NCBI RefSeq assembly: GCF_000331735.1
Contig: NC_020126.1
Coordinates: 1,922,001 to 1,986,000 of the forward strand
Origin: Myxococcus stipitatus DSM 14675
GTDB lineage: Bacteria > Myxococcota > Myxococcia > Myxococcales > Myxococcaceae
DNA: 64,000 nucleotides
Reading direction: 5' to 3'
Shown here: positions 24,838-33,601 of the stretch, piece by piece
How positions within the stretch are numbered: position 1 is the first letter of the stretch
Layout: the number at the start of each line of letters is the position of its first letter
Notes under the pieces: model-generated
Database searches by the model: none
Told to the model about the DNA's origin: nothing
Seen by the model: the letters and a program-made list of their open reading frames with translations, nothing else
Translations under genes and position numbers: made by a program

Positions 24838-27663
24838 ATGAGGAACGAGCAGCGGGAGAAGAGCGCTCCTGGCGGGCATGCCGAAGAGGTCCCTTCCCGC
24901 GATGGGGAGCCGCTGCCCAGGCTCGAAGACGGGGGGGCCACCACGTGGCCTTATGAAGGGGAGCCCACGAAGGCTCCACCCCTCGAACCCGGCTACACGC
25001 TGCTGGGCCGCTATACGGTGCTGGGCACGCTGGGCCAGGGCAGCATGGGGCTGGTCCTGAGCGTGTATGACGCGCGGTTGGATCGACGCGTGGCGCTCAA
25101 GCTGCTGCGACCCTGGAGCGGAGGAGAGAGCCGCCGCGACGAGGAGCAGGCCCGGTTCGTGCGCGAGGCGCAGGCGATGGCGCGCCTGAGCCACCCCCAG
25201 GTGGTGGCGGTGTACGACGCGGGGACCTTGGAGGACGGCGCGCTCTTCATCGCCATGGAGTATGTGGAGGGGCAGACGCTGCGCCGTTGGCAGCAGGGGC
25301 GCCCGTGGGGCGAGGTGCTGGCGCAGTACCTGGCGGCGGGGCAGGGGTTGGCCGCCGCCCACGAAGCGGGCCTCATCCACCATGACTTCAAGCCGGACAA
25401 TGTGCTGGTGGGCCAGGACGGGCGGGCGCGGGTGACGGACTTCGGCCTGGCCTGGCTCGAGTCCGCCTCGGTGGACGAGCCGCGCGAGGCCCCCGCGCAA
25501 CTCCTCCCCGCGCAGCCGGCCGTGGCGCTCGCTCCGCTGACCACGCGCTCGAGCCAGTGGATGGGGACGCCGAGCTACATGGCGGACGAGCAGTTCCGAG
25601 GCCAACGGGGAGACGCGCGCAGCGACCTGTATGCCTTCTGCGTGTCTCTCTATGAGGGGCTGTACGGCCAGCTCCCCTTCCAGGGCAACACCGTGGCGGA
25701 GCTGCGCGCGGCTCAGCGCGCGGGCAGGGTGGCGCCGCCGGAGGACTCCCAGGTCCCCGCGTGGGTGACGCGCACGCTCCTCCAGGGGCTGAGCACCGAT
25801 TCGGCGAAGCGTCCCTCGTCCATGAAGGCGCTGCTGCACGCGCTGGCGGACGACCCGGAGAAGAAGCGGCGGGCGAGGCCCTCGCGCTGGGCCCTGGTCG
25901 GCGCGGTGGGGGCGGCGGCGGGGCTGGCCTTGTGGGTGTGGGCTCGCCCGCAGGAGCAGGTATGCGGTCGCATGGAGCTGCGGCTGAGCGGGGTCTGGGA
26001 TGCGGAGGTCCGGGCCCGGCTGGAGCAGGGGTTGGTCGCCACGGGGGCACCCTATGCTCGGGCCACCGCCGAGCGGGTGGTGCAGGGGCTGGAGGCCTAT
26101 GCGGGAGCCTGGGTGAGGCAGCGCACCGCGCTGTGTCTGAGCGCGAGCCAGGAGGGGCGCCCGAAGAACTCGGGGCTGCTGATGCTGGAGGAGGCCTGCC
26201 TGGAGCGCAGGCGCGGCCAACTGCGCGCGCTCACCGAGCTGTTGTCCCAGAGTCCAGACACCGCCCTGGTGCGCAAGGCGGTGGAGGCGGTGCAGGCCCT
26301 GCCGCCGCTGGAGTACTGCGAGGACGCCAAGGCGCTCACCGCCGCGGTGCCGCCGCCGGAGGACCCGGTGGTGCGCGGGAAGGTGGAGGCGCTCCAGCAG
26401 CAGGTCGACTCCTTGCGGGTGCTGCTGGATACCCACCGCGTCCAGGAGGGGCTCGTGCTGGCGGACTCCCTGCTCCCCCAGGTGAAGGCGGCGGGCCACG
26501 CTTCGCTGGAGGCCCAGACCCTCTACCTCATGGCCTGGATGAGAGAAGGGACAGGCGACTACCGAGCCACCGTGGACGGCCTGCGCGAGGCCATGGGGGT
26601 GGCGGCCCGTGGCAGGGACGCCTATACGCTGGCCCAGGCCTCGAACTCCCTGGTCTGGGTGACGGGCAATCGCCTGCGGCGGCCGCACGACGCGCTGCAC
26701 ATGGTGCCCATGGCGCAGAGCATGGTGGAGCTGGCGGACGATGACCGCATCCGCGCCTTTGCCTCCAACAGCGAGGGCACCATCCTCATGGCCGTGGGCA
26801 AGCACGAGGAGGCGCGGCAGGCGTTCGAGCACGCCCTGGCGCTGAGGAAGAAGGTGTGGGGCCCCGAGCACTGGGAGGTGGCCTCCACGCTCCACAACCT
26901 GGGCCTGCTGTTCCAGAGCATGGGCCGGGTGGACGAGGCGCTCGAGGCCCATACCCTCTCGCTGGAGATGCGGAAGGAGGTGTTGGGCCCGGAGCACCCA
27001 CGGGTGGCCGAGTCCCTCAGAGACCTCGGCACCACGCTCCAGGAGATGGGCCGGTTCGAGGAGGCGCTCGAGGCCCAGTCGCGCGCCCTGGCGCTGAAGC
27101 AGAAGGTGCTGGGCTCCGAGCATCCGTCCGTGGCCGACTCGCTCAGCGCGAGAGGCCACGTGCTCCTCGACATGGGGAGGGCCGAGGAGGCGCTCGAGGC
27201 CTACGCGCGCGTGCTGGAGCTGAACCTGAAGCTGCTGGGCCCCGAGAGCCCGCTCGTCGCCTGGGCGCTCACGGACCAAGGCGAGGCGCTGGTGGAGCTG
27301 GGGCGCCTCGCGGAGGCGCGGGAGAAGTTCACGCGCGCCATGGCCTTGCAGGACAAGGTCCTGGCGCCGGACGATCTGGGGCGCCTGTGGCCCTTGCTGG
27401 GGATGGGCCGGCTCAGTCTGGCCGAGGGCAAGCCCGCCGAGGCCGTGCCTTTTCTCGAGGGCGCCCTGAAGATGACCTTGATCAATGAGAGGGCGGGGGT
27501 TCAGTTCCCGCTGGCACGCGCGCTCTGGGACTCCCACGGAGACAGGGCGCGAGCCGTCGAGCTGGCCACGCAGGCCCGCGACTACTGGAGCCGCGTGGAC
27601 CGAAAGGCGGACGCAGAGCGGGCCGCTCAGTGGTTGAAGCAGCACGCCACGTCCAGGCGCTGA
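24838..27663 (+). CDS. Ser/Thr protein kinase with transmembrane segment and TPR domain
   Basis: The 941-residue protein has a Hanks-type kinase domain (about 57-330): Gly loop LGTLGQGSMG, Lys88 (VALKLL), catalytic Asp183 in HHDFKPDN, and DFGLAW. The usual Arg before the catalytic Asp is His, so activation may not need activation-loop phosphorylation. One transmembrane helix lies at about 350-370. The outer part has Asp/Glu-rich helices and then kinesin-light-chain-like TPRs from about 640 (EALEAHTLSLEMRKEVLGPEHP repeated at 42 residues). A membrane kinase with a peptide-binding exterior is typical of myxobacteria. It is divergent from the operon and may act through the FHA activator at its other end. 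Confidence 0.93.
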   Translation: MRNEQREKSAPGGHAEEVPSRDGEPLPRLEDGGATTWPYEGEPTKAPPLEPGYTLLGRYTVLGTLGQGSMGLVLSVYDARLDRRVALKLLRPWSGGESRRDEEQARFVREAQAMARLSHPQVVAVYDAGTLEDGALFIAMEYVEGQTLRRWQQGRPWGEVLAQYLAAGQGLAAAHEAGLIHHDFKPDNVLVGQDGRARVTDFGLAWLESASVDEPREAPAQLLPAQPAVALAPLTTRSSQWMGTPSYMADEQFRGQRGDARSDLYAFCVSLYEGLYGQLPFQGNTVAELRAAQRAGRVAPPEDSQVPAWVTRTLLQGLSTDSAKRPSSMKALLHALADDPEKKRRARPSRWALVGAVGAAAGLALWVWARPQEQVCGRMELRLSGVWDAEVRARLEQGLVATGAPYARATAERVVQGLEAYAGAWVRQRTALCLSASQEGRPKNSGLLMLEEACLERRRGQLRALTELLSQSPDTALVRKAVEAVQALPPLEYCEDAKALTAAVPPPEDPVVRGKVEALQQQVDSLRVLLDTHRVQEGLVLADSLLPQVKAAGHASLEAQTLYLMAWMREGTGDYRATVDGLREAMGVAARGRDAYTLAQASNSLVWVTGNRLRRPHDALHMVPMAQSMVELADDDRIRAFASNSEGTILMAVGKHEEARQAFEHALALRKKVWGPEHWEVASTLHNLGLLFQSMGRVDEALEAHTLSLEMRKEVLGPEHPRVAESLRDLGTTLQEMGRFEEALEAQSRALALKQKVLGSEHPSVADSLSARGHVLLDMGRAEEALEAYARVLELNLKLLGPESPLVAWALTDQGEALVELGRLAEAREKFTRAMALQDKVLAPDDLGRLWPLLGMGRLSLAEGKPAEAVPFLEGALKMTLINERAGVQFPLARALWDSHGDRARAVELATQARDYWSRVDRKADAERAAQWLKQHATSRR

Positions 27664-27690
27664 GTGGAGACGACCTTCAAGACGCGCGGG
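27663..27690 (+). repeat. 28-base dispersed repeat, copy 1
   Basis: The sequence begins AGTGGAGACGACCTTC, ends in CGCGCGGG, and starts inside the kinase stop codon. The same 28 bases with one mismatch occur at 56596-56623 in the same orientation. Weaker similarity continues for about 35 more bases. It is probably the tail of an eroded mobile or repeated element. The rest of 27691-28035 has no supported gene. Confidence 0.6.
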
Positions 27691-28035
27691 ATGGGCGGGC
27701 CGCGCAGGGGCGCTCGTGGTGCGGAGTACGAGCGACAGGGAAGGCTTTCGCCACGCCGGAGGTCTCGAGCGAAAGAGGTGAGGGCTCGGGAGGCCATGAA
27801 GGGGGCCGGGTGAAGGGCCCTTGAATCGCCCCTCCGTCGGCTATCGCATACCGCCTCGTGCACAAGGGATTGCTTGGACGCATCACCGGCAAGTCTCGCT
27901 GCTCCGACCAGGCCGCAAGAAGCGGTGGCGTTCCCGCGGGCGCGGCTTCTGACGGTGCACTCTGGGCTGCTGTAGAGAGCGGGCTGTGGAGCGCCTCGGC
28001 CCCTCACAAGAGACGAGGCGGGGAGTCCCCCGAAC

Positions 28036-28073
28036 AGGGGAGGAGTCCGGGCTTCCGTGTTGACTCCTCCCCT
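28036..28073. terminator. Stem-loop terminator between convergent genes
   Basis: AGGGGAGGAGTC and GACTCCTCCCCT form perfect 12-base arms around a 14-base loop. It lies between the end of the kinase gene (27663, plus) and the end of the small lipoprotein gene (28126, minus), where a bidirectional terminator is expected. No strong T-run follows, which is common in GC-rich genomes. Confidence 0.6.
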
Positions 28074-28125
28074 TCGAGAGACGCGGCACTGTCCGAGTGC
28101 TGGGTTGTGGAGCCCTGTCTGGAGG

Positions 28126-28452
28126 TCAGGGGGCTGACGGCGCCAGATAGCTCATGCAGCCCCTGTTCATCTCGCAGTAGTCGATGGACGCATACCCGAT
28201 ACAACACTCACCTTCCTCGGTTCCACACGCGACTCCGCACCGAGGCCGGCAGTCGGCATTGCGCGCTCCGAGGGATGCGTAGATGCAGACACCGCGCCCA
28301 CTGTTACATGATGAGTATGCGCCGGCTCCAACGACACAGGTATTGATTCCATCTTCTCTGGACTCGAGCTCGGCCGATGGGTCGACTGGTGCCTCCATGC
28401 CACAGCCCACCAGCAGGATTGCTGCAAGCATGCCCCTGAGAATACTCGACAT
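28126..28452 (-). CDS. Small Cys-rich lipoprotein
   Basis: The 108-residue protein starts at the ATG at 28452, which has a strong ribosome-binding site (GGGAGGAAT). The N-terminus is a lipoprotein signal with lipobox LLVGC (Cys17). The mature domain has about ten cysteines in a tight pattern (CNSGRGVCIY, CRPRCGVACG, ECCIGY). It is probably a disulfide-knotted surface or periplasmic protein. No family is recognised; the neighbouring metalloprotease is on the same strand but 264 bases away. Confidence 0.75.
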   Translation of the reverse strand: MSSILRGMLAAILLVGCGMEAPVDPSAELESREDGINTCVVGAGAYSSCNSGRGVCIYASLGARNADCRPRCGVACGTEEGECCIGYASIDYCEMNRGCMSYLAPSAP

Positions 28453-28715
28453 GATTCCTCCCAAGTGTCGCCGCTCCTGGGACGCGGCCCCAATGGCCGA
28501 TGCGTCCCGCCTCGCGCCCATGGTGCTGGAATCGAAGCCAACCTGCTGCCCTGCGCTTGTGCCAATCCTAAGCGCCGGTGCTCCCGGCATGCAAAGGGAG
28601 GCACGAGACCCTCGAGCCTGTCTCCATGCCTCCTCGAGGGAGCCGCCACGCCCGCCGGGGCCCGTTCAGCCGGCCCTGGCGGTGGGATTCGACGCTTCAG
28701 GGACGGGAGGCGGAC

Positions 28716-29966
28716 TTACGGGGCGCGGTCCGGGTCCCCGGGGAGGCAGGGCTCCATCTTCTCGGGGGAAACAACGAAGCGCTCCTCGCGGTTCAGCTGC
28801 CGGGACATGCCCGGCGCGCCGAAGCCAATCTGGCCGCCGTCATAGATCAGTACCGCCCAGTCGTTCTGCGACACGGGGTACACATCCGTCGCGACGCCGT
28901 TGCGGTTGAAGTCCAACGCAAAGGTGTTGAAGTCGTATTGGCGGTTGTTGTTGAAATCGACGAAGTCGGTTGCGGAGAACATCGCCACCTGGGCGTCGTT
29001 GAAGCGCAGCCCGAAGTATCTCGCCAGTTCCGACTCGGAGGACGGGGGGACGGCAGCGAACGCGGTGAGCTCATAGACGGCCGCCTCGTTGACGGACGCC
29101 ACCTGCACACGCGAGTAGTCGAGCGCGCCGACATTGAAGTCGAGTTCGAATCCATAGAACTGGTATTCGTAGTTCATGATGCTCAGGTAGTTGGGCTTGT
29201 AGTTGGCATCGTCATTGCCACCGTGGCGCAGGCCCAGGTTGTGTCCCAATTCGTGCATGAAGGTGCCGGCCTGCTGTTGCTCGGTGCCGTTGAAAGAGCC
29301 CAACGTCATCAGGAAGTCCTGCGCGGGGAGGCCGCGCGAGATACCGCTGGAGAAGTTCCCGTCGTACTGGTGCGCGAACACCGCGTAGTGAAAGTAGGGC
29401 GCGCGGGCGGCGGCGAAGTACTTGTTCTTGATGACGTCGAATTCCGCCCACACGGGGCTCAGATTCATGTCCGCGTCCGCGGCGGCGATCTGCTGATCCA
29501 GCAACAGGTGCAGCGTGATGCCTGTGGTCCCATCCGGATTGCTCACCGGCGCGCTGGCGAAAGCCGTGATGACCTTGTCCAGCGTGGCCTGGCTGGGCCT
29601 GAGGTTGGGGTAGTAGTCCACCTCCACGAAGATGTCCTTCTTGCGCGCGTTGGCGCCGAGGGCACTCAGATCGATGCCTCCGAAGCCGAACGTCTCGACG
29701 TAGTCGCTGAGGCTGTCCCCATCCGTGTCGGCCTTGTTGGGATCGGTTCTCAGCACAGCCTCCACGATGTCACAGATGCCGTCGCCGTCTGTATCCAGTG
29801 AGGTCAGGAGGCAGCCGACAGGGAGCGGGAGAGGCACAGCCTCTGCCACTAACTCGGCCTGGCGGGTGCTGCTCGGTTCCGCGTCCGGAGGTGCCACGTC
29901 GCCACAGGCGCTCAGACCAAGGAAAGCCAGGGCGGCTGCCAGCAGATACTGACGAAGGTGTGACAT
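28716..29966 (-). CDS. Zinc metalloprotease lipoprotein with calcium-binding repeats
   Basis: The 416-residue protein starts at the ATG at 29966, supported by AAAGGA just upstream. A lipoprotein signal ends LGLSAC. Two thrombospondin type-3-like Ca-binding stretches follow at about 57-87 (DTDGDGICD, DTDGDSLSD). The catalytic zinc motif HExxHxxGxxH is complete (His238, His242, His248) and a Met-turn (SIMNYEY) follows, so this is a metzincin-type protease. It probably acts at the outer membrane on extracellular protein. No prodomain is obvious. The gene is monocistronic. Confidence 0.88.
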   Translation of the reverse strand: MSHLRQYLLAAALAFLGLSACGDVAPPDAEPSSTRQAELVAEAVPLPLPVGCLLTSLDTDGDGICDIVEAVLRTDPNKADTDGDSLSDYVETFGFGGIDLSALGANARKKDIFVEVDYYPNLRPSQATLDKVITAFASAPVSNPDGTTGITLHLLLDQQIAAADADMNLSPVWAEFDVIKNKYFAAARAPYFHYAVFAHQYDGNFSSGISRGLPAQDFLMTLGSFNGTEQQQAGTFMHELGHNLGLRHGGNDDANYKPNYLSIMNYEYQFYGFELDFNVGALDYSRVQVASVNEAAVYELTAFAAVPPSSESELARYFGLRFNDAQVAMFSATDFVDFNNNRQYDFNTFALDFNRNGVATDVYPVSQNDWAVLIYDGGQIGFGAPGMSRQLNREERFVVSPEKMEPCLPGDPDRAP

Positions 29967-30568
29967 GGTTGTCCTTTGTTTCAGGGATTGGCATTGCGCC
30001 AATCGCCAATATCATCGCTGGACGCGCATGGAATTGAAACCGGCGTTGTTGGTATTGAGTGGCTTCCGTGGTGCTGCTCGTGTCTGGCTGGAGGTGCTGG
30101 AAAAAGACATGCGGGCTGTCGCGCTGTGTGTGGCGCATTTCGTTCCAGACTCCGACATCCGTCGAGTGACGTCCGCGCTCCGGGCACGAGCTACGTCCTG
30201 CGCGTGTCCTGGCCCGCACGAAGTGGTGGTAGACGATGGCCACGCGGACGCCGCCCGCATTGCGGACGCCCTTGATGGTCGTCGCCGCCCGCGCCACCTT
30301 TCACAGACTGCGAATCGCGGGCTGTGGGCGTGGGAGGCCAGAGTCGCAGAGGACCCTGTTGGGTGTGGTTGTTCCCAGCGCCGCGCGAGGATCGTTGGTG
30401 CTGCGGGAGGAGTTGGGTCTGCGGGGGACACCGGCAGGAGCGCGCAGGTCGGCTCTCCGCAGGCGCCGCGTCACCGCCTCGCGACTCCCTTCGGAAGCCT
30501 GCAAGGATTGAACTGCCGGGGTGTATGCTGCGCGAGTGGGAAAGGACCGGAGGCAGGCTTTGCACTTG
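29967..30568. other. Region without a supported gene, upstream of tRNA cluster
   Basis: I see no coding region here. Open frames on both strands lack starts, motifs and natural composition. A moderately AT-richer stretch at about 29975-30060 probably carries the metalloprotease promoter (minus strand). Confidence 0.35.
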
Positions 30569-30639
30569 CGCCCGCGGAGGGATTCGAACCCTCGCTGTCC
30601 GCTCATGAGGCGGAGGCTCTTCCAATGGGCTACGCAGAC
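30569..30639 (-). tRNA. tRNA-like gene, anticodon CAT (Met), compact 71-base form
   Basis: Read on the minus strand, a full cloverleaf can be drawn. The acceptor GTCTGCG pairs with CGCGGGC (7 pairs, two G-U). The D-stem GCCC/GAGC has one mismatch and a 7-base loop. The anticodon stem TCCGC/GCGGA has loop CTCATGA (anticodon CAT), and the T-stem GAGGG/CCCTC has loop TTCGAAT. The variable loop has 4 bases and no CCA is encoded. The short D and variable loops are unusual for a housekeeping tRNA. CAT could also be read by tRNA-Ile2 after modification. Confidence 0.75.
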
Positions 30640-30717
30640 GTATTGTCTGCCATCCCCATCGTGAGCGGGCGGCATGAACTCACCACGACGATTCAGTGGT
30701 CAGGGAGACTGTGACAG

Positions 30718-30788
30718 TCGGGGTACTCGGGCTCGAACCGAGATTTCTCGCATATCAGACGAGTGCCCTGCCCTCGGGCGATACCCCG
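30718..30788 (-). tRNA. tRNA-like gene, anticodon GAT (Ile), compact 71-base form
   Basis: The acceptor CGGGGTA pairs perfectly with TACCCCG. The D-stem GCCC/GGGC, anticodon stem CTCGT/GCGAG (loop CTGATAT, anticodon GAT) and T-stem CTCGG/CCGAG (loop TTCGAGC) are all paired. Element by element its lengths equal those of the neighbour at 30569. No CCA is encoded. The perfect stems suggest it is or recently was functional. Confidence 0.75.
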
Positions 30789-30816
30789 TGAAGTGGGTGA
30801 AGCAGACCGTGCTGCA

Positions 30817-30892
30817 TGGCGACGCTGGGAGTTGAACCCAGTGGGTCCTGATGGGCTCGGGCTCTACGGGCCCGTGCGCGCGCTATGACCCC
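30817..30892 (-). tRNA. Class II tRNA-like sequence, anticodon GTA (Tyr), D-arm eroded
   Basis: The anticodon arm CGGGC-CCGTAGA-GCCCG reads GTA (Tyr), with C instead of the usual T at position 33. A long variable region (about 16 bases) fits a class II tRNA such as Tyr. The T-arm CTGGG-TTCAACT-CCCAG is perfect. The 5' part is only about 18 bases before the anticodon stem, and the acceptor pairs poorly (4 of 7). It is probably a degraded or very unusual tRNA. Confidence 0.5.
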
Positions 30893-31010
30893 GGTGGAGA
30901 GGGGCCCTGAAGCCTGCTCGCATGGGCGCGCTGTTGGTGGTGGCCTGAAGTGGTCATGACGTAGGGTCGTGGTGCGTGTGTCCAGCGGTCTCGGAGTACA
31001 TGAGGGCATC

Positions 31011-31820
31011 ATGAGTCGTCCGGAGCATGGCGAAGAGGGCAGCACCGAGGCGCTCATCCAGATGGCCTTGGCAGGGGACGAAGATGATGAGCGCGCCTGG
31101 GAGGCCATCTGGGCACTGAGGCGTCGGGGGACGCGTGAGGTGCTGGATGCCGCCATCCAACTTCTCGGTGACTCCTCCGCGAAAGCACGGGGGCGCGGCG
31201 CGGATGTTCTGGGCCAGCTTGGCGCTGGGCGCCCCGTCTTCTCGGCGGAGCGTGGCGATGCGCTGTTGGACCTCCTTCGACGGGAGAAGGAGCCCAAGGT
31301 CCTCCTTTCCGCAGGTGTTGCATTGGGGCACCTCGTGGAACCCCGCGCCCTGACGGAGCTCATCGGCCTGGCAAGCCATCCCTCTGCGGAGGCGCGATGC
31401 GGCGCGGTGCATGGGCTGGCTGTCTTGGATGCTCCAGAAGCGGTGGAGGCACTCATCCAGCTTTCCACCGACGAGGACCGCGATGTCCGGGACTGGGCGA
31501 CCTTTGGCCTGGGGTCGCTCAGGGAAGAGAGCGACACACCTCGGTTGCGTGATGCGCTCGCGGCGCGCCTCGGCGATGTGGACCCGGAGATTGCCAGCGA
31601 GGCACTGGTGGGCCTGGCGACACGGCAGGACCCTCGCGCTGTCGAGCCCGTGCGTGCCGCGCTTTCTGGACACAGCGTGACGGTGTACGCGCTCGAGGCC
31701 GCTGCAGCTCTGGGGGACCCGGATTTCTATCCGCTCCTCCTCGCCATTCGCGATGAAGGAGGTCCTGCGGACAGCTACTTCCTGCGCGTCCTGAATGACG
31801 TCATCGCCCGCTTCGAGTAA
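31011..31820 (+). CDS. HEAT-repeat protein
   Basis: The 269-residue protein is a cytosolic array of about eight HEAT/PBS-lyase-like helical repeats, e.g. PKVLLSAGVALGHLVEP, SAEARCGAVHGLAVLDAPEA, and RDVRDWATFGLGSL. Such solenoids usually bind proteins; no catalytic residues are seen. The ATG at 31011 has GAGGG four bases upstream. An in-frame GTG at 30969 is less likely. The gene stands alone after the tRNA cluster and is followed by a convergent hydrolase gene. Confidence 0.85.
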   Translation: MSRPEHGEEGSTEALIQMALAGDEDDERAWEAIWALRRRGTREVLDAAIQLLGDSSAKARGRGADVLGQLGAGRPVFSAERGDALLDLLRREKEPKVLLSAGVALGHLVEPRALTELIGLASHPSAEARCGAVHGLAVLDAPEAVEALIQLSTDEDRDVRDWATFGLGSLREESDTPRLRDALAARLGDVDPEIASEALVGLATRQDPRAVEPVRAALSGHSVTVYALEAAAALGDPDFYPLLLAIRDEGGPADSYFLRVLNDVIARFE

Positions 31821-31906
31821 CAGTTTGCCGTCGACTTCAAGCCGAGCGGCCCCGACGATTCCTCGTCAGCGCCGCTCGTCTCCACGCAGTGCCTCAACCC
31901 GGCTGC

Positions 31907-32833
31907 CTACTTCCCCTTGGCGGCCGGTGCGTCGAAGAACTCGTTGACCATGGACAGCAGCCAGTCCACGCGGCTCACCAGGGTCACGTGGGTGGTTCCG
32001 GGAAGCACGGCGAGCCGGGCGCGAGGCAGCCCGTGGAGGTCTCCCGCCACGCCTCCTCCCAGCAGGCGGAACATCTCCACCGTGTGCTCCGGGAGCGTGA
32101 TGTCCGCATCCCCAATCATCAACAGGGAAGGGGCCTGAATCCCTCGGACGGCCTCCGCGGGCCAGCCGACGAACGTCGTATCCAGCTGCTTCACCTTCTC
32201 GATGAGCGCGGCCCAGTTCTCGGGCTGGGGCGCCACCCGGGCGTACTCCTTCTGGAATGGGAAGCCCGCCAGGTGCTCCGGCGCGAGCTGCTTCCAGACG
32301 TTCATGAGCTCGGGGTAGGTGCCTTCCGTCCGATAGCCGGCTCCCCCCGCGTACACGAACCTGCGCACGAGCCGGGGATGACGCATCGCCAACTGCAAGG
32401 CGATGCCGCCGCCCATGCTGTAGCCCAGGAAGTCCGCGTTCTTGATGCCCAACTGCCCCAGCAGCGCGGCGGTGTCCTCGGCCATCTGCTCGTAGCTCAG
32501 GGGACGATTCGCGTCGGCCGTATGCCCATGCGCCTGCTGCTCGATGGCGATGACCTGTCGTGTCTTGGCCAGCTCCGGCATCAGCTTGCCAAAGTCCACC
32601 TCCAGCGTGGACAGGGCCCCATGGAGCAGCACCACCGGCTTCCCCTTGCCGTGAATCTCGTAATACATCTTGAGGCCGTTCACCGTCGCGTAGCGGCCCT
32701 GGGGCTTCGTGGGCGCGCTCTTTCCAGCGGCGGGGCCCTGCTCGGCGCGTGCCTCGGGGGCGATGGCCAGGGCCAGGAGGGTGACGGCGACGGTCGCCAG
32801 GACGCTCAATGACTTCTTGGTGATCGAGTTCAT
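31907..32833 (-). CDS. Secreted alpha/beta hydrolase
   Basis: The 308-residue protein has a signal peptide (about 1-30, ending ARA) and an alpha/beta-hydrolase fold. The oxyanion motif is VVLLHGALS, the nucleophile elbow is GYSMGG (Ser), and the acid and base appear to be Asp in IGDADITLPEH and His in GTTHVTL. An esterase or similar hydrolase of the periplasm is expected; the substrate is unknown. The frame is open further upstream, but the ATG at 32833 begins the signal sequence. It lies 68 bases after the VOC gene on the same strand, so the two may be one transcript. Confidence 0.9.
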   Translation of the reverse strand: MNSITKKSLSVLATVAVTLLALAIAPEARAEQGPAAGKSAPTKPQGRYATVNGLKMYYEIHGKGKPVVLLHGALSTLEVDFGKLMPELAKTRQVIAIEQQAHGHTADANRPLSYEQMAEDTAALLGQLGIKNADFLGYSMGGGIALQLAMRHPRLVRRFVYAGGAGYRTEGTYPELMNVWKQLAPEHLAGFPFQKEYARVAPQPENWAALIEKVKQLDTTFVGWPAEAVRGIQAPSLLMIGDADITLPEHTVEMFRLLGGGVAGDLHGLPRARLAVLPGTTHVTLVSRVDWLLSMVNEFFDAPAAKGK

Positions 32834-32901
32834 GGGTGTTCTCGTGGTTGAAATCGACACGCCTGGATGGACACCCATCCCGCCTGTCGATGTCCGTCTG
32901 C

Positions 32902-33315
32902 CTACTGAGCGCTCTCGGGGGCCATCCAGTGGACGTTCCAGTGATGGCCATCCACGTCGAGGAAGCCCCAGTGATACATGAAGCCGTGGTCTTGGGGCGC
33001 GTTGATGCTCTTGCCCCCATTCGCGACAGCCAACTCCACCAGCTCGTCGACCTCGGCCTTGCTCTCGCAGGACAAGGCACACAGGGACTCGATGTGCTTC
33101 GACGTGTCGGCCAGGCTTCGAGAGGAGGCCGTCTTGAAGAAGGCCTCCGTGAGGAGCATCACCGATGCGTCCACGCCGACCCGCATGCAGGCGGCGTTCT
33201 CGTCCGAGAACTTCTCGTTGAACTCGAAGCCGAGCTTGGAGAAGAAGCCCCGGGACTGCTTCAAGTCTCGAACGGGGAGGTTGAGGTAGAGCTGCCGGGT
33301 CTTGCCGTGTGCCAT
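32902..33315 (-). CDS. VOC family protein (glyoxalase/bleomycin-resistance fold)
   Basis: The 137-residue protein has the paired beta-alpha-beta-beta-beta layout of the vicinal oxygen chelate family. It starts YLNLPVRDLKQSRGFFSKLG and ends FLDVDGHHWNVHWM, where the terminal metal-ligand region would be. Family members bind a metal and act on or sequester small molecules; this one cannot be assigned further. The ATG at 33315 gives the usual length. A divergent AraC regulator begins at 33602 and may control this gene and the hydrolase. Confidence 0.9.
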   Translation of the reverse strand: MAHGKTRQLYLNLPVRDLKQSRGFFSKLGFEFNEKFSDENAACMRVGVDASVMLLTEAFFKTASSRSLADTSKHIESLCALSCESKAEVDELVELAVANGGKSINAPQDHGFMYHWGFLDVDGHHWNVHWMAPESAQ

Positions 33316-33601
33316 GATGAGACCTGCTCCGTGCGCTGCGTTGTTGCTCTTTGGACGACCTGGAGTGTCAAAACTCATCGGTCGTGAGCGCACGTTTAGG
33401 GGGCGGGCACTCCTCTCGTCTTGTACAGAACCAGTGATTTCATCCCCTGCTGTCTGAGACGCAGTCGGAGCATCACGGGTACTTTCCTGGTTTCCTGAAT
33501 GCGCGGAGTCCTCGGCTCGGGCCAGAGGCACAGGGCCCGTCCGTGCTGGTCAACCAGGAGAGGGGGCGGTACTGTCGTTGAACCGTGGCGCCGTGGGCGT
33601 C

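Noticed and set aside
24625..27645. About 1,000-codon frame antisense to the kinase gene
   Set aside because: The composition is unnatural and the sense strand encodes a complete kinase with all motifs.
30540..30700. Plus-strand coding frame over the tRNA cluster
   Set aside because: The cloverleaf pairing on the minus strand explains the sequence better; the frame has no protein character.
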